A DNA stretch of 64,000 bases from Rhodococcoides corynebacterioides (lineage in GTDB: Bacteria; Actinomycetota; Actinomycetes; Mycobacteriales; Mycobacteriaceae), in the NCBI RefSeq assembly GCF_019834675.1, contig NZ_JABUBU010000005.1, positions 1 to 64,000 of the forward strand, given 5' to 3'. The translations under genes and the position numbers were made by a program. Below the pieces are notes generated by a model, which was not told the origin of the DNA, searched no databases, and worked only from the letters and a program-made list of their open reading frames with translations. The stretch's first letter is position 1; each line of letters opens with the position of its first letter. This document shows, piece after piece, positions 55,909-63,752 of this stretch.

Positions 55909-55982
55909 GTTCCCGCGGGCGCTTCCCGCAGCTGCGGACGGTGCAGTGCACCGTCCGTACACGCGGGAACGATCCGCGGGAA
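55909..55982. repeat. Palindromic dispersed repeat, copy 2 (inverted)
   Basis: Read on the minus strand, the element runs TTCCCGCGGATCGTTC, then GTACGGACGGTGCA, then TGCACCGTCCGCAGCTGCGG. This follows the copy at 34583-34640 nearly base for base, with a few extra bases inside. The long palindrome around GGTGCAGTGCACC can form a strong hairpin. It lies 6 bp after the flavoprotein stop. Confidence 0.75.
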
Positions 55983-56218
55983 GGGGTGGCACCGTGGTGG
56001 CCGGCGCCGCCCTGGTCACCGGTCACAACGCGGACCCGGTGCGCTCACAGTTGCGCGGGCTCGCCGTGCTGTCCACGCGGTCGCCGCTGACCTCGTCGGC
56101 GCCACTGAGCGGCCGATCCGCGCGCGTTCCAGCGATCCGCCCCCGCCCCCGCCCCCGCTGCATCTGACGCGGACAGCCGACAGGCGCGCGGATCGAGCCG
56201 CAGGTGACCCGCGACCGC
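55983..56218. other. Intergenic stretch, no gene seen
   Basis: The 236 bp between the palindromic repeat and the next small gene hold no frame with a family resemblance. A C-rich tract (CCCCCGCCCCCGCCCCCGC, around 56143) is the only visible structure. No promoter-like box stands out. Confidence 0.5.
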
Positions 56219-56425
56219 CTACTCGGCGAGCTTCGCCACCGCCTGCGCCCACAGGAAGTACTTGTTGGTGCCCAGGTCACGCACCGTCTTGATGTTGAAC
56301 GCCGCCTTCAGATGCTCGGCGTCGCTGTCGCTCACACCCTGCAGCGACGCCACCGGGGCATCGGCGAGCTCCGTGATCGGCTTCTCCTCGTACGCCTTGT
56401 CGAACTTGTCGGCGATTCCGGCCAT
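56219..56425 (-). CDS. Small conserved-looking protein (68 aa)
   Basis: The product starts MAGIADKFDKAYEEKPI and contains a helical ELADAPVASLQGVSDSDAEH followed by NIKTVRDLGTNKYFLWAQAV. The segment resembles a helix-hairpin-helix turn in which a pocket of Leu and Val packs. GGAGGTG stands 5 nt before the ATG. It is the last chromosomal gene before the tRNA fragment. The function is unknown. Confidence 0.7.
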   Translation of the reverse strand: MAGIADKFDKAYEEKPITELADAPVASLQGVSDSDAEHLKAAFNIKTVRDLGTNKYFLWAQAVAKLAE

Positions 56426-56589
56426 CGTGCACCTCCGAGAACGTGGTGTTCGGGCCCCTCGGACGAGAAGCCCGGACACCACGGTACGAGTGTGGGCGAT
56501 GTGCCGCATGGGGTTTCGGACGAGCCGTCCCGAGTGCCGGGGATGTCCGGTCTCGAACGGGACACCGTCGAGAGACGACGAACGATGCG

Positions 56590-56634
56590 TGGAGCCGCCT
56601 TGGGGAATCGAACCCCAGACCTTTTCATTACGAG
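56590..56634 (-). other. 3' fragment of tRNA-Thr(CGT), putative attachment site
   Basis: The minus strand gives CTCGTAATGAAAAGG from the anticodon loop, then the T-arm GGGGTTCGATTCCCC, the acceptor strand AAGGCGGC and T plus CCA. The anticodon would be CGT (Thr). The 5' half is missing: what stands before the loop cannot pair with TGAAA to form the anticodon stem, and no D-arm follows. A detached tRNA 3' end with CCA is the usual product of integrase-mediated insertion into a tRNA gene. Confidence 0.75.
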
Positions 56635-57037
56635 AACGACGACAGCCGTTCAGGAGGGTTCACCTGAGGTTGTGAAACACCGCCTGAACTGCGGAAATCG
56701 TCCGTGCCAGTTCACCGCGATTCATGACCGTTCGTACCGACATGTGTCACTGTCGTGGCATCGAGAGGAATGTCGAGCGACTTCTCGAATCCTTGGTCTC
56801 ATGTACGAACCCCCGCAGATCGCGCAGCACTCGAAGGTGGCACCCCTCCGTCGGTGGCGTTCGCCGACGCCACCAGTGACCACAACTTTTGGCAGTCGCA
56901 GACCCACCTAAAGCTGCGAGCGGGCGGGCCCCAACGGACCAGCAGGTCGACCGCGGCTGCGGACGCCTCCGATGCTCTCCGGGCCGATCCGCCGGTGCGT
57001 CATGGGTGTGCTTCATTGTTCTCCTACCATTCAACAC
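56635..57037. other. Region next to the tRNA fragment, no confident gene
   Basis: Between the attachment site and the Mrr-type gene there is no frame I can assign. Short frames on both strands run through it, including a 61-residue minus-strand frame with several Cys (FECCAICGGSY), but neither a ribosome binding site nor a family pattern supports them. Arm-type integrase sites could lie here. Confidence 0.4.
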
Positions 57038-57580
57038 ATGGTCGATTGCAAGTACTGCCGCATGCCGCTGTATACGACGTGGACGGGAAAATGCAGAACA
57101 TGCGGCAAGCAAGCGGGGTTCTTCCGCCAGATGGGCGCGACGCAGACTCTGACCCAGCGGGGCGCGATCAAGGACATGCACCGCAAGATGGAGAAGGCCG
57201 AACGCGCGGTCGGTAACAGCTACGGCTTCGAGTACGTGGCGAGTCCTCCGAACGTCCTCCACGGCATGACGTGGCAGGCAGCAGAAGAGCTGGCGTGCAA
57301 GTGGATGCGCCGCCACGGATACACCGATGCGAAGTTGACGGCCGGCGGCGCTGACGGTGGGATCGACGTGCTGTCCCGAAGAGCTGTGGCGCAGGTCAAG
57401 CATCACGCGAAACCTGTGGGTATCTCCGAGATGCAACGCATTCACGGTATCGCCGCATCGACTCGGAAGAAGGCTCTGTTCTTCTCCGCCTCCGGATTCA
57501 CGCCCAAGGCGCTGGCATGGGCCAAAAAACACAGAATTGAGTGCTACACGTACCCGAAGGTGACGCGAGTGAAGGTATGA
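57038..57580 (+). CDS. Mrr-type restriction endonuclease domain with zinc ribbon
   Basis: A 180-residue protein with an N-terminal four-Cys zinc ribbon (CKYCRMPLYTTWTGKCRTCG, residues 3-22). A linker follows, and then an Mrr/PD-(D/E)xK nuclease fold. The active-site residues are recognisable in GGADGGIDVL (Asp near 108) and VAQVKHHAKP (Gln-x-Lys near 120). The start is the ATG giving MVDCKYCRM. No methyltransferase is beside it, so it may be a modification-dependent or abortive-type defence nuclease. Confidence 0.8.
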   Translation: MVDCKYCRMPLYTTWTGKCRTCGKQAGFFRQMGATQTLTQRGAIKDMHRKMEKAERAVGNSYGFEYVASPPNVLHGMTWQAAEELACKWMRRHGYTDAKLTAGGADGGIDVLSRRAVAQVKHHAKPVGISEMQRIHGIAASTRKKALFFSASGFTPKALAWAKKHRIECYTYPKVTRVKV

Positions 57581-57893
57581 GCCTGTGGCTCCGTAGTTCG
57601 AACCTCAGGTGGGCGCACCCTGTACGCGCCACCAACCATCCCCACGCCTCAGGGACACCGTCGGCCTAACCGCTCCCGGCGAACTGCGGGGCGCTGTGAT
57701 TGCTGCCGGCACCTGATCGCTGCACGTGATGCGGCCGCAGACAAACGCCGTCTTGCTTGTAGCGGCCGGCCTTGAGCGGTCTGCCGGGGTGCAGTTTCGT
57801 CTCGTTGAATCCAGCCTGTCAGTGACGAGAGACGCCGCCAACGGTAGTGTCTGCAGGCGAGCTAGCCGGAAGTCGATTCAGTGGGGACAACAT
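57581..57893. other. Intergenic stretch, no gene seen
   Basis: The 313 bp between the nuclease and the beta-propeller gene contain no supported frame. GTTCGAACC near 57597 resembles a T-loop but no tRNA can be built around it. A promoter for the beta-propeller gene must lie here but I see no clear boxes. Confidence 0.45.
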
Positions 57894-58961
57894 ATGCACA
57901 CGTCAGCGTACCGACGCTGCGGCGCCAAAATGCTTCCAGTAGTCGCAGCAGCCGCCTTGCTCTCACCTCTGTCACCCGGCTCGGCTGGAGCACAACCAAC
58001 GGTCGACTACGCCGTGAGCGCCACGATTGACATCCCTGGGAGGCTTGAAGGTGTTGCTCTGTCGCCGGACGGCAAAACTGCCTTCGTTACCCGTCACACA
58101 GATGAAAGCACGGACGGCACGTTGTTCAAGATTGACACTGCCACCCGGGCTGTTGTCCAGTCAGTTACCGCTGAGGGATTCCCGATAGGACTCGCTGTGT
58201 CACGGGACGGCGAAACGCTGTACATGGGAAACAACGGGGCCAACACGCTTTCCATCGTTGACGCGCGAACGCTCGTCACGCGAGAGATTGTCCCGACCTG
58301 TGAGGGCCCGTTGGGGCTGGCGCTCACCCCTGACGGTTCGAAGGTGGTCGTGGCCTGCCAGTTCGACGGGAATGTGCTGGTCTACGACACCCGCACCAAA
58401 GACGTTGCGCAGGTCCGGGCCGGCGAGAGGAGCCTCTTCGTCGCGCTGTCGCCAGACGGGAAAACGGCATACACCACAGATCTGCTTGGCGACTACTCGA
58501 TCGCGGTAATCGATCTCGCTACAACTGAAGTTACCCGTCGCATCCCAACTGGACGCGAGACAGCTTTCTCAATCGAGGTCGCAGATGGCGGCCGAACCCT
58601 CTTCGCAACATCCGGCGGGTCCGAAGGCTATCAGTTACAGAAGATCGACATTGTGTCGGGCACTGCGCAGAAGTTGACGCTCGACAGTCAGTACGCGGGC
58701 CTCCTCGACGTAGCACCCGACGGCTCCGTTGTATTCGTTTTGAAGGGCGACGCCGTGGATGTCGTCGATGCCCGCTCTCTTCAAGTCATCGACACAGTCC
58801 CCGTTCCGTTCTCAAGCCAAGTTGTTGCTGTGGCCCCTGACAGTCGAGCCGCCTATGTCACCAGTCAAGCATCCACCATCTCAGTAATTACTGATATCAC
58901 CGCACCGACGCCGACACCGATGCCGCCCACCACGGGGTCCGGTTCAGGATTCGGTAGCTGA
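57894..58961 (+). CDS. Secreted YVTN-type beta-propeller protein
   Basis: The 355 residues start with a signal peptide (MLPVVAAAALLSPLSPGSAGA, cleavage near residue 33). Repeats of about 40-45 residues follow with the marks LSPDGKTAFVTR, VSRDGETLYMGN, LTPDGSKVVVAC, LSPDGKTAYTTD and VAPDSRAAYVTS. Seven blades are plausible. The tail is Pro/Thr and Gly-rich (PTPTPMPPTTGSGSGFGS). GGGGAC precedes the ATG. Propellers of this type bind proteins or sugars at the cell surface; the target is unknown. Confidence 0.85.
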   Translation: MHTSAYRRCGAKMLPVVAAAALLSPLSPGSAGAQPTVDYAVSATIDIPGRLEGVALSPDGKTAFVTRHTDESTDGTLFKIDTATRAVVQSVTAEGFPIGLAVSRDGETLYMGNNGANTLSIVDARTLVTREIVPTCEGPLGLALTPDGSKVVVACQFDGNVLVYDTRTKDVAQVRAGERSLFVALSPDGKTAYTTDLLGDYSIAVIDLATTEVTRRIPTGRETAFSIEVADGGRTLFATSGGSEGYQLQKIDIVSGTAQKLTLDSQYAGLLDVAPDGSVVFVLKGDAVDVVDARSLQVIDTVPVPFSSQVVAVAPDSRAAYVTSQASTISVITDITAPTPTPMPPTTGSGSGFGS

Positions 58962-58975
58962 GAGCGTGCCTGAAC

Positions 58976-58995
58976 CAGTGATGTTCTAATCACTG
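58976..58995 (+). terminator. Short hairpin after the beta-propeller gene
   Basis: CAGTGAT and ATCACTG pair around a 6-nt loop, 14 bp after the stop codon. No U-run follows, so the terminator call is moderate. Confidence 0.45.
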
Positions 58996-59174
58996 CGCCA
59001 CAATGTACGGACGCCGGCTCGCTTGCTAGAATTTGCAACGGTGCTGCACCTCAGGAGATTGCATTGGGGCCTGTCTTTTCCGATGCATTACTGTAAGCGC
59101 TTTAGTCGGCTAGTTTGATGGCTTCTTACGCTGCCGACTGTGGCAAGCTTCTAGAGCGGATCAACGAGGTGTGG

Positions 59175-60575
59175 TTATCGTTTGCGCTTCGCCTTGAGCC
59201 GCAGTGCTAGCGGTTTGAGGGTGATAGTCTCTTCCACCTGAAGCGTGTACGACGGGTCCGGCTTCAGATCGAAAGCCCAAACGATCGAGGCAAGCGCGAC
59301 GACAATCTCGTGGTACGCAAACTGCCTGCCGATACAGGCACGCATGCCCGTTCCGAACGGCTTATACAGATGGGCGAGGTTGTGTGGGACTCGGCCACGC
59401 TCGAACCGATCCGGATCGAACTCATGGCCGTTATCTCCCCAGTCGGCGTGGCGGTGCAGTTGCAGCAACACGACAAAAACCCACTCCCCTTTCTCGAAGG
59501 GATGCCCCGCTACTCTGGTGTTTTGCCTCGCTTTCCGGAAGTAACCAGGCGCCACGGGCCACAACCGCAACGTTTCGTCAACTACCCGTCGGACGTATCG
59601 CAGTCTGCCCACATCCTCGAACTGCAGGTCTCCGGTCGGGCACACTGCGGCGAATTCGGAGCGCATCCGTTCCACCACGTCCGGTCGCAGCGACAGGAAG
59701 TGCAGCGCGAACGCCAACACTCCGGCGGATGTCTCCTGACCAGCGACGAGGAACGTCAGAATCTGGTTCCGGATGTTGTCGTTCGAGAGCCGCTTCCCGG
59801 TGGCCGGATCGGCGGTCGACAGCATCAGGTCCAGAAGGTCACCGCGTCCCGCTGTCGAGTCCACTCGGCGGGCACGCACGATGTCATCCACCAGCCCTCG
59901 GGCCTCTGCCGTATCGTCGCGGTGCTGGTTCCGTGCGCGCCGAAACACCGTGGCCTCCAGGGCAGGATGCGAATAGGCCGCTCTGTTGATGTATTTCAAC
60001 ATGCGCGAGATCCGGACGATCAGCTCGTGCGGGGCGACCTCGTCGAACGACTGAAAGCTGTGACCGAAGGCTACGTCGCCGATGATCTCGAGGGTCAGCT
60101 TGTTCGTATCGGCCGGGATGTTGAGCCAGGCGTCTGGCCCTGCTGCGGTCCAATAGTCGATGAGGAGAGCGGTTTTGGCGATCATCGATTCGTGGTAGCG
60201 ACGCATCGACGATTGTGTGAACGCGGGCGCGAGAATCGCGTGTGCCGTCGCCCACGAGGGCTCGGAGTTGTGGGCGGTGAACAAGCCGTCTCCTGCGACC
60301 GATCTGAGGTCGCGCAGCGGCACACCGAGGAGGCGCGTCCACACCGCCTCGTCGTTGACCGCGGCGACTTCCTCCGGGCCGGATACGTACGTCACGCGCG
60401 TGCCGAGGACATTCCGCTCGAACATGGTCCCGTACCGTTGAGCGTCTCGCATGGCCCATTGGCTCGATTCCGTGACATGCAAATCGAGGATGTCCCCCAG
60501 GAGGGGAAGTCGGCGCGGCGGGTGCGGGAGTACCCGGTCGGCAGACTTGATCACGCTCTCGTGCGGGGTGGTCAT
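59175..60575 (-). CDS. Cytochrome P450 (CYP102-like haem domain)
   Basis: A 466-residue haem monooxygenase. The I-helix motif is FLVAGQETSAGVLAF near 288, and the ExxR pair is in VDETLRLWPVAPGY near 345. The haem ligand Cys is in FGTGMRACIGRQFAYHE near 415. The N-terminus (LPLLGDILDLHVTESSQW) and the general pattern are closest to fatty-acid hydroxylases of the CYP102 type, but the reductase domain is absent. Electrons must come from outside. Its ATG overlaps the DUF6545 gene stop by ATGA, so it ends a five-gene overlapping operon. Confidence 0.9.
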   Translation of the reverse strand: MTTPHESVIKSADRVLPHPPRRLPLLGDILDLHVTESSQWAMRDAQRYGTMFERNVLGTRVTYVSGPEEVAAVNDEAVWTRLLGVPLRDLRSVAGDGLFTAHNSEPSWATAHAILAPAFTQSSMRRYHESMIAKTALLIDYWTAAGPDAWLNIPADTNKLTLEIIGDVAFGHSFQSFDEVAPHELIVRISRMLKYINRAAYSHPALEATVFRRARNQHRDDTAEARGLVDDIVRARRVDSTAGRGDLLDLMLSTADPATGKRLSNDNIRNQILTFLVAGQETSAGVLAFALHFLSLRPDVVERMRSEFAAVCPTGDLQFEDVGRLRYVRRVVDETLRLWPVAPGYFRKARQNTRVAGHPFEKGEWVFVVLLQLHRHADWGDNGHEFDPDRFERGRVPHNLAHLYKPFGTGMRACIGRQFAYHEIVVALASIVWAFDLKPDPSYTLQVEETITLKPLALRLKAKRKR

Positions 60576-61693
60576 CGGGCATGCTCGCTCACTCGAGTCG
60601 GGTTCGTCGAAGAGGGCCAGTCTTTGCTGAGCTCGGCCAGAATGCCGAGCTCGCTCTTCAGATCGCCGCTCGATGCAACCGGGAGGCGGGTGAACGCTCG
60701 GGCTGGACACCCGCAGCGTCGCCGGTGCGCAGCATCGGCTAAAGCAACGGCCGCGCCGTCGGCGGACACATCGGCGTCGAGATGCCGACCCAGGAGGCTG
60801 ATCGAGTCTCGGACCTCGATGCACATTCGGTGAGCACGTGCTTTTGGGGAGGTTCGCCTCCCCGACTGACCCAGAACAACCTCCGGGCATGACGCAACGA
60901 GGTCGGCCCACATCGGACGAAGCCTCCGGCACGAACGAGACCAGTAGTCGATGCCTAGGGTTTCGACGGCGCGCTCCACCACCGGGAGCGCAGCACACAC
61001 CGTGGCGAGAATCAGCAGGTAGGAGTAGCTCGCTTCGTTGAGTTCGACACGGAGCTCGACGAAATCGCGGGACCGACTCACCGCTGACAGCAGGCCCATT
61101 GCGAGGATGGATGCGGCCTCCTCCAAGCCCCACACTGCGAGCAATACGAACAAGCCGAACGACGCCATCACCGGTACCGACAGCTGGCCGTGACGCAGCT
61201 CTCCGACCGAGACGATCAGAACGATCAGCGGCATCGCGCCCGCCCATGCCGAGAACAGCCCGAAGTAGACGGCGGTAGCCCAACCCGGGAGCAGGTCGAT
61301 GTAGGTGCCGGAGGAACGAGCGGACGTACCGACGACCAGCATCACAAGCCCTGACGCCACCGCAGCGGCAAGGAGGAACCCGGTCTGTCGCGTCGACCAC
61401 GATGGGGACCGCCACCGCGCAGCTACCGCAGTCAGTGGTGCACCAGCCCACAGCATCAATACGGTTCCGAGTTGTTGTGTGAACGGCACAGGGAGCGAGC
61501 CGACGCTTCCGGCATCGAGGGCCGTTTGAACGGAGGACTCGCGAGCCAATGCTGAGAGGATGGCCAGCACCAGCGCAACATTGACGAGGCGTGCAGTCAC
61601 GGTCTCCCGAACTGCTGCACGCCGAGCCACCAAAACCACCACCCCTGCGGCCACGACGCAAAAGGTGATCGGCGCCGGCACCGACGACGTCAC
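60572..61693 (-). CDS. MAB_1171c/DUF6545 family membrane protein
   Basis: A 373-residue protein with about seven membrane helices in the first 240 residues (for example APITFCVVAAGVVVLVA and MPLIVLIVSVGELRHG). A cytosolic DUF6545-type tail follows (LRPMWADLVASCPEVVLGQ and IEVRDSISLLGRHLDADV). The start GTG overlaps the IrrE stop by GTGA. In actinobacteria this family is found next to XRE and ImmA/IrrE genes. It is called a putative transporter, but no transport function has been shown to my knowledge. Confidence 0.75.
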   Translation of the reverse strand: MTSSVPAPITFCVVAAGVVVLVARRAAVRETVTARLVNVALVLAILSALARESSVQTALDAGSVGSLPVPFTQQLGTVLMLWAGAPLTAVAARWRSPSWSTRQTGFLLAAAVASGLVMLVVGTSARSSGTYIDLLPGWATAVYFGLFSAWAGAMPLIVLIVSVGELRHGQLSVPVMASFGLFVLLAVWGLEEAASILAMGLLSAVSRSRDFVELRVELNEASYSYLLILATVCAALPVVERAVETLGIDYWSRSCRRLRPMWADLVASCPEVVLGQSGRRTSPKARAHRMCIEVRDSISLLGRHLDADVSADGAAVALADAAHRRRCGCPARAFTRLPVASSGDLKSELGILAELSKDWPSSTNPTRVSEHAR

Positions 61694-62172
61694 GAGATGC
61701 CCATGAAATCGTCCATGGCCGAGGACCGCCGGTAACGAGAGACACGCGCCGACATCACGAGATCGGCGAACATCTCGGCGTCGCCCTCTTGGTCGTCGTC
61801 GAAGGAGGACCTATTCATCACCGACGTCAACGTGATCAAGTCGATGTCAGGGAGCAGAGCGGCCAGCGCCGGCTCGTGCCCCACGGATCCATGGTGGCCC
61901 AGCAGCATGTGCCCGACTTCGTGCAACACGGTCTGGTCCACCTGATAGTCCGGCGCTCCCCGTTGGTACACGATCTCGTCTCGGTCCTCGAACTCCAGCC
62001 ACAGGCCACATGCGAAATCGGTGAAGTCCGGTGTGTCGACGGCGACGAGGTCGAGCCGTCGGTTGCGATGGCGAGACAATTCGAGCAGAAACGCGCTCCG
62101 GTTCCACGGACTCGGCACCAAGTGTTCGATCTGGCGCGCCGCCGCGAGAACATTCCTCGCCGTGTCGTTCAT
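61690..62172 (-). CDS. ImmA/IrrE family metallopeptidase
   Basis: The 160-residue protein has the zinc motif in TVLHEVGHMLLGHHG (HEXXH near residue 85). The third ligand Glu of ImmA/IrrE proteases is in EGDAEMFADLVM near 135. Such proteases cleave XRE-type repressors to release their targets. The start ATG was chosen although a TTG five codons earlier is possible. It sits directly after the second XRE gene and overlaps the DUF6545 gene. Confidence 0.82.
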   Translation of the reverse strand: MNDTARNVLAAARQIEHLVPSPWNRSAFLLELSRHRNRRLDLVAVDTPDFTDFACGLWLEFEDRDEIVYQRGAPDYQVDQTVLHEVGHMLLGHHGSVGHEPALAALLPDIDLITLTSVMNRSSFDDDQEGDAEMFADLVMSARVSRYRRSSAMDDFMGIS

Positions 62173-62196
62173 GTCCCCCCCGGACAATGTTTGTTG

Positions 62197-62622
62197 CTAG
62201 TTCAGGCCGACAGATCGCTCTCGGCGTTCGCGAAGCTCCCGCAGCACTGCGGTCAATCGCTCGGGATCGGTGTCTTCGTCTCCCCCGCGTAGCCTGACGC
62301 CCCGAATGCCGCCCGACACCAGCTCGTCGATCAGAGTCAGTTGGGTGTGAAGCCTGGGGGCTGCGGTCTCGTCGAGAAGGTACTCGCGACTGGACGGAAA
62401 AATCTCCGCCAAAGCCTCGACGACGTTGGCCGGGATCGGCCTGGTGCCTCGTCTGAAGCTCGCCATGTCGTCAGCACTCACGGTGGTCGCCGTGGCAATA
62501 CTGACTGCGCGAGCGACGTCGTCGTGACTCCGCTCGGTGCCGTCGGATGCTCGCCAGACACGAAAGAGAAGGTCGAGTCGCCTGGACAGCGGAATAACGT
62601 GCCGCGTTCGATCGTCGATCAT
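62197..62622 (-). CDS. XRE-like helix-turn-helix protein
   Basis: The 141-residue protein has a helical N-terminal region with VARAVSIATATTVSADDMAS and RGTRPIPANVVEALAEIFP, which fits a lambda-repressor-like HTH. An acidic C-terminal helix ends in ERRERSVGLN. AGGAGG lies 6 nt before the ATG, inside the end of the upstream regulator. It is a candidate substrate of the IrrE protease encoded next to it. Confidence 0.68.
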   Translation of the reverse strand: MIDDRTRHVIPLSRRLDLLFRVWRASDGTERSHDDVARAVSIATATTVSADDMASFRRGTRPIPANVVEALAEIFPSSREYLLDETAAPRLHTQLTLIDELVSGGIRGVRLRGGDEDTDPERLTAVLRELRERRERSVGLN

Positions 62623-63251
62623 TGTTGCCTCCTAGAGAACCTGGCCTCGAATTCGGCGAGCAGACCCTGATCAGCGTCGATCTCCCGGCCCGCCAACCAC
62701 CGCCGGTACAGCCGCTCTTTCCCGTCCTCGTCGTCGTCTGACCCCGCGGGTTCGTCGAGCAGTTCGCTGAAAACCGCGTACACCGGAGAGAGTGCACCGT
62801 TTTCACGCTTGTTCTCTTCGAAGAGGCGCGTGACGTATTCGCCGTACATTGGCCGCAGCGACACCGCCAGCCGTCGGGCCAGGTCCTCGAGACGTGCGTC
62901 CTTCATCTCCCGGGCGATCGTGTCGAGCTCGCGCGAGATGCCGAGTAAGTCGAGAACGACGCGAAGGGCGACGGCGACGCCGTCCGGTCCGAGCGAGGCA
63001 ACCCCGTCGTTTGCTCGCCTCGGCTTCGGCGTCCCGCCGCGAAGCACGTCGGACGCCGAACCCGGTTCCCATTCCAACGCGGCGTCGAGTTTCCCCAATG
63101 TCGTGGCGGACACGGTGCGGGTTGTGCCCTCCTCGATGTCCTTCAGCGTAGGTATCGAGGGCCCGCCCCGGTCACGCACCTGTGGACGCGACAGACCGAG
63201 TTCGGTACGGCGTTTCCACACGTACTCGGCTAATCGTCCAGGACCGTCCAC
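62619..63251 (-). CDS. Helix-turn-helix regulator (XRE type), first gene of the cassette
   Basis: The 210-residue protein starts with an HTH (about residues 5-60; WKRRTELGLSRPQVRDRGG, then IPTLKDIEEG) of the kind found in XRE regulators. A longer helical region follows, with LVVLDLLGISRELDTIAREM-like content, and an acidic tail. It starts at a GTG, and its stop overlaps the next XRE gene. As the first gene it may be autoregulated; its promoter would lie in the divergent AT-rich gap 63252-63423. Confidence 0.68.
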   Translation of the reverse strand: MDGPGRLAEYVWKRRTELGLSRPQVRDRGGPSIPTLKDIEEGTTRTVSATTLGKLDAALEWEPGSASDVLRGGTPKPRRANDGVASLGPDGVAVALRVVLDLLGISRELDTIAREMKDARLEDLARRLAVSLRPMYGEYVTRLFEENKRENGALSPVYAVFSELLDEPAGSDDDEDGKERLYRRWLAGREIDADQGLLAEFEARFSRRQQ

Positions 63252-63423
63252 GTCCAGAACAGTAGAGCGTCGCTGAAGTCACGAGCAAGAAAAACAACTA
63301 GACGCGTGAACAGTGTTGATGCTCGTCGACGGGGCGGCGTACTTATGTTTATTTGCGTTTCTCTATCTTTTTGTAGCGGCGCGTTGTTACTCTGCAGGTG
63401 GTGGTCCGGACTGGGGAGGCGAA

Positions 63424-63618
63424 GTGTCCACACATCAGACATACGGCGGCGGTGGCGTCGGAGAGTGCAACGAGATCGTCGTCGACGTGCGAACAGGGCA
63501 ACGCCTTCGCTGCTCCATCACCGGCGAAGGTGAGCATCACCGCCACGAAGCCTGGTCCGGCGACGGAGAGGTCATCGCACAGTGGGAGGCACCGCCGGCA
63601 CTCTCGTCCGCCCCGTAG
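63424..63618 (+). CDS. Small hypothetical protein (64 aa)
   Basis: The frame from the GTG after GGGGAGG reads MSTHQTYGGGGVGECNE and continues with IVVDVRTGQRLRCSITGEG to APPALSSAP. Two Cys lie about 19 residues apart. A longer frame with a hydrophobic N-terminus is possible but has no ribosome binding site. I do not recognise it. Confidence 0.45.
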   Translation: MSTHQTYGGGGVGECNEIVVDVRTGQRLRCSITGEGEHHRHEAWSGDGEVIAQWEAPPALSSAP

Positions 63619-63752
63619 CGACCCCGACGTCGTCACCACAGCAGCGCGCATTCCGGTCCGGAACCGGCCCTCAGTTCCGGACTCGCTCATCGCCACACGA
63701 TGGCGCGCAATCGATTGTTCGACAACCAATTCCTAATGAGTGGAGATCAGTC

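Noticed and set aside
56722-56907. A 61-residue Cys-containing frame near the attachment site as an excisionase
   Set aside because: It lacks an HTH pattern and a ribosome binding site, and part of it is of biased composition. Nothing else supports it.
57590-57620. A T-loop-like GTTCGAACC that might belong to a tRNA
   Set aside because: The flanking bases do not form a T-stem, and neither an anticodon stem nor an acceptor stem can be built at the right distance.
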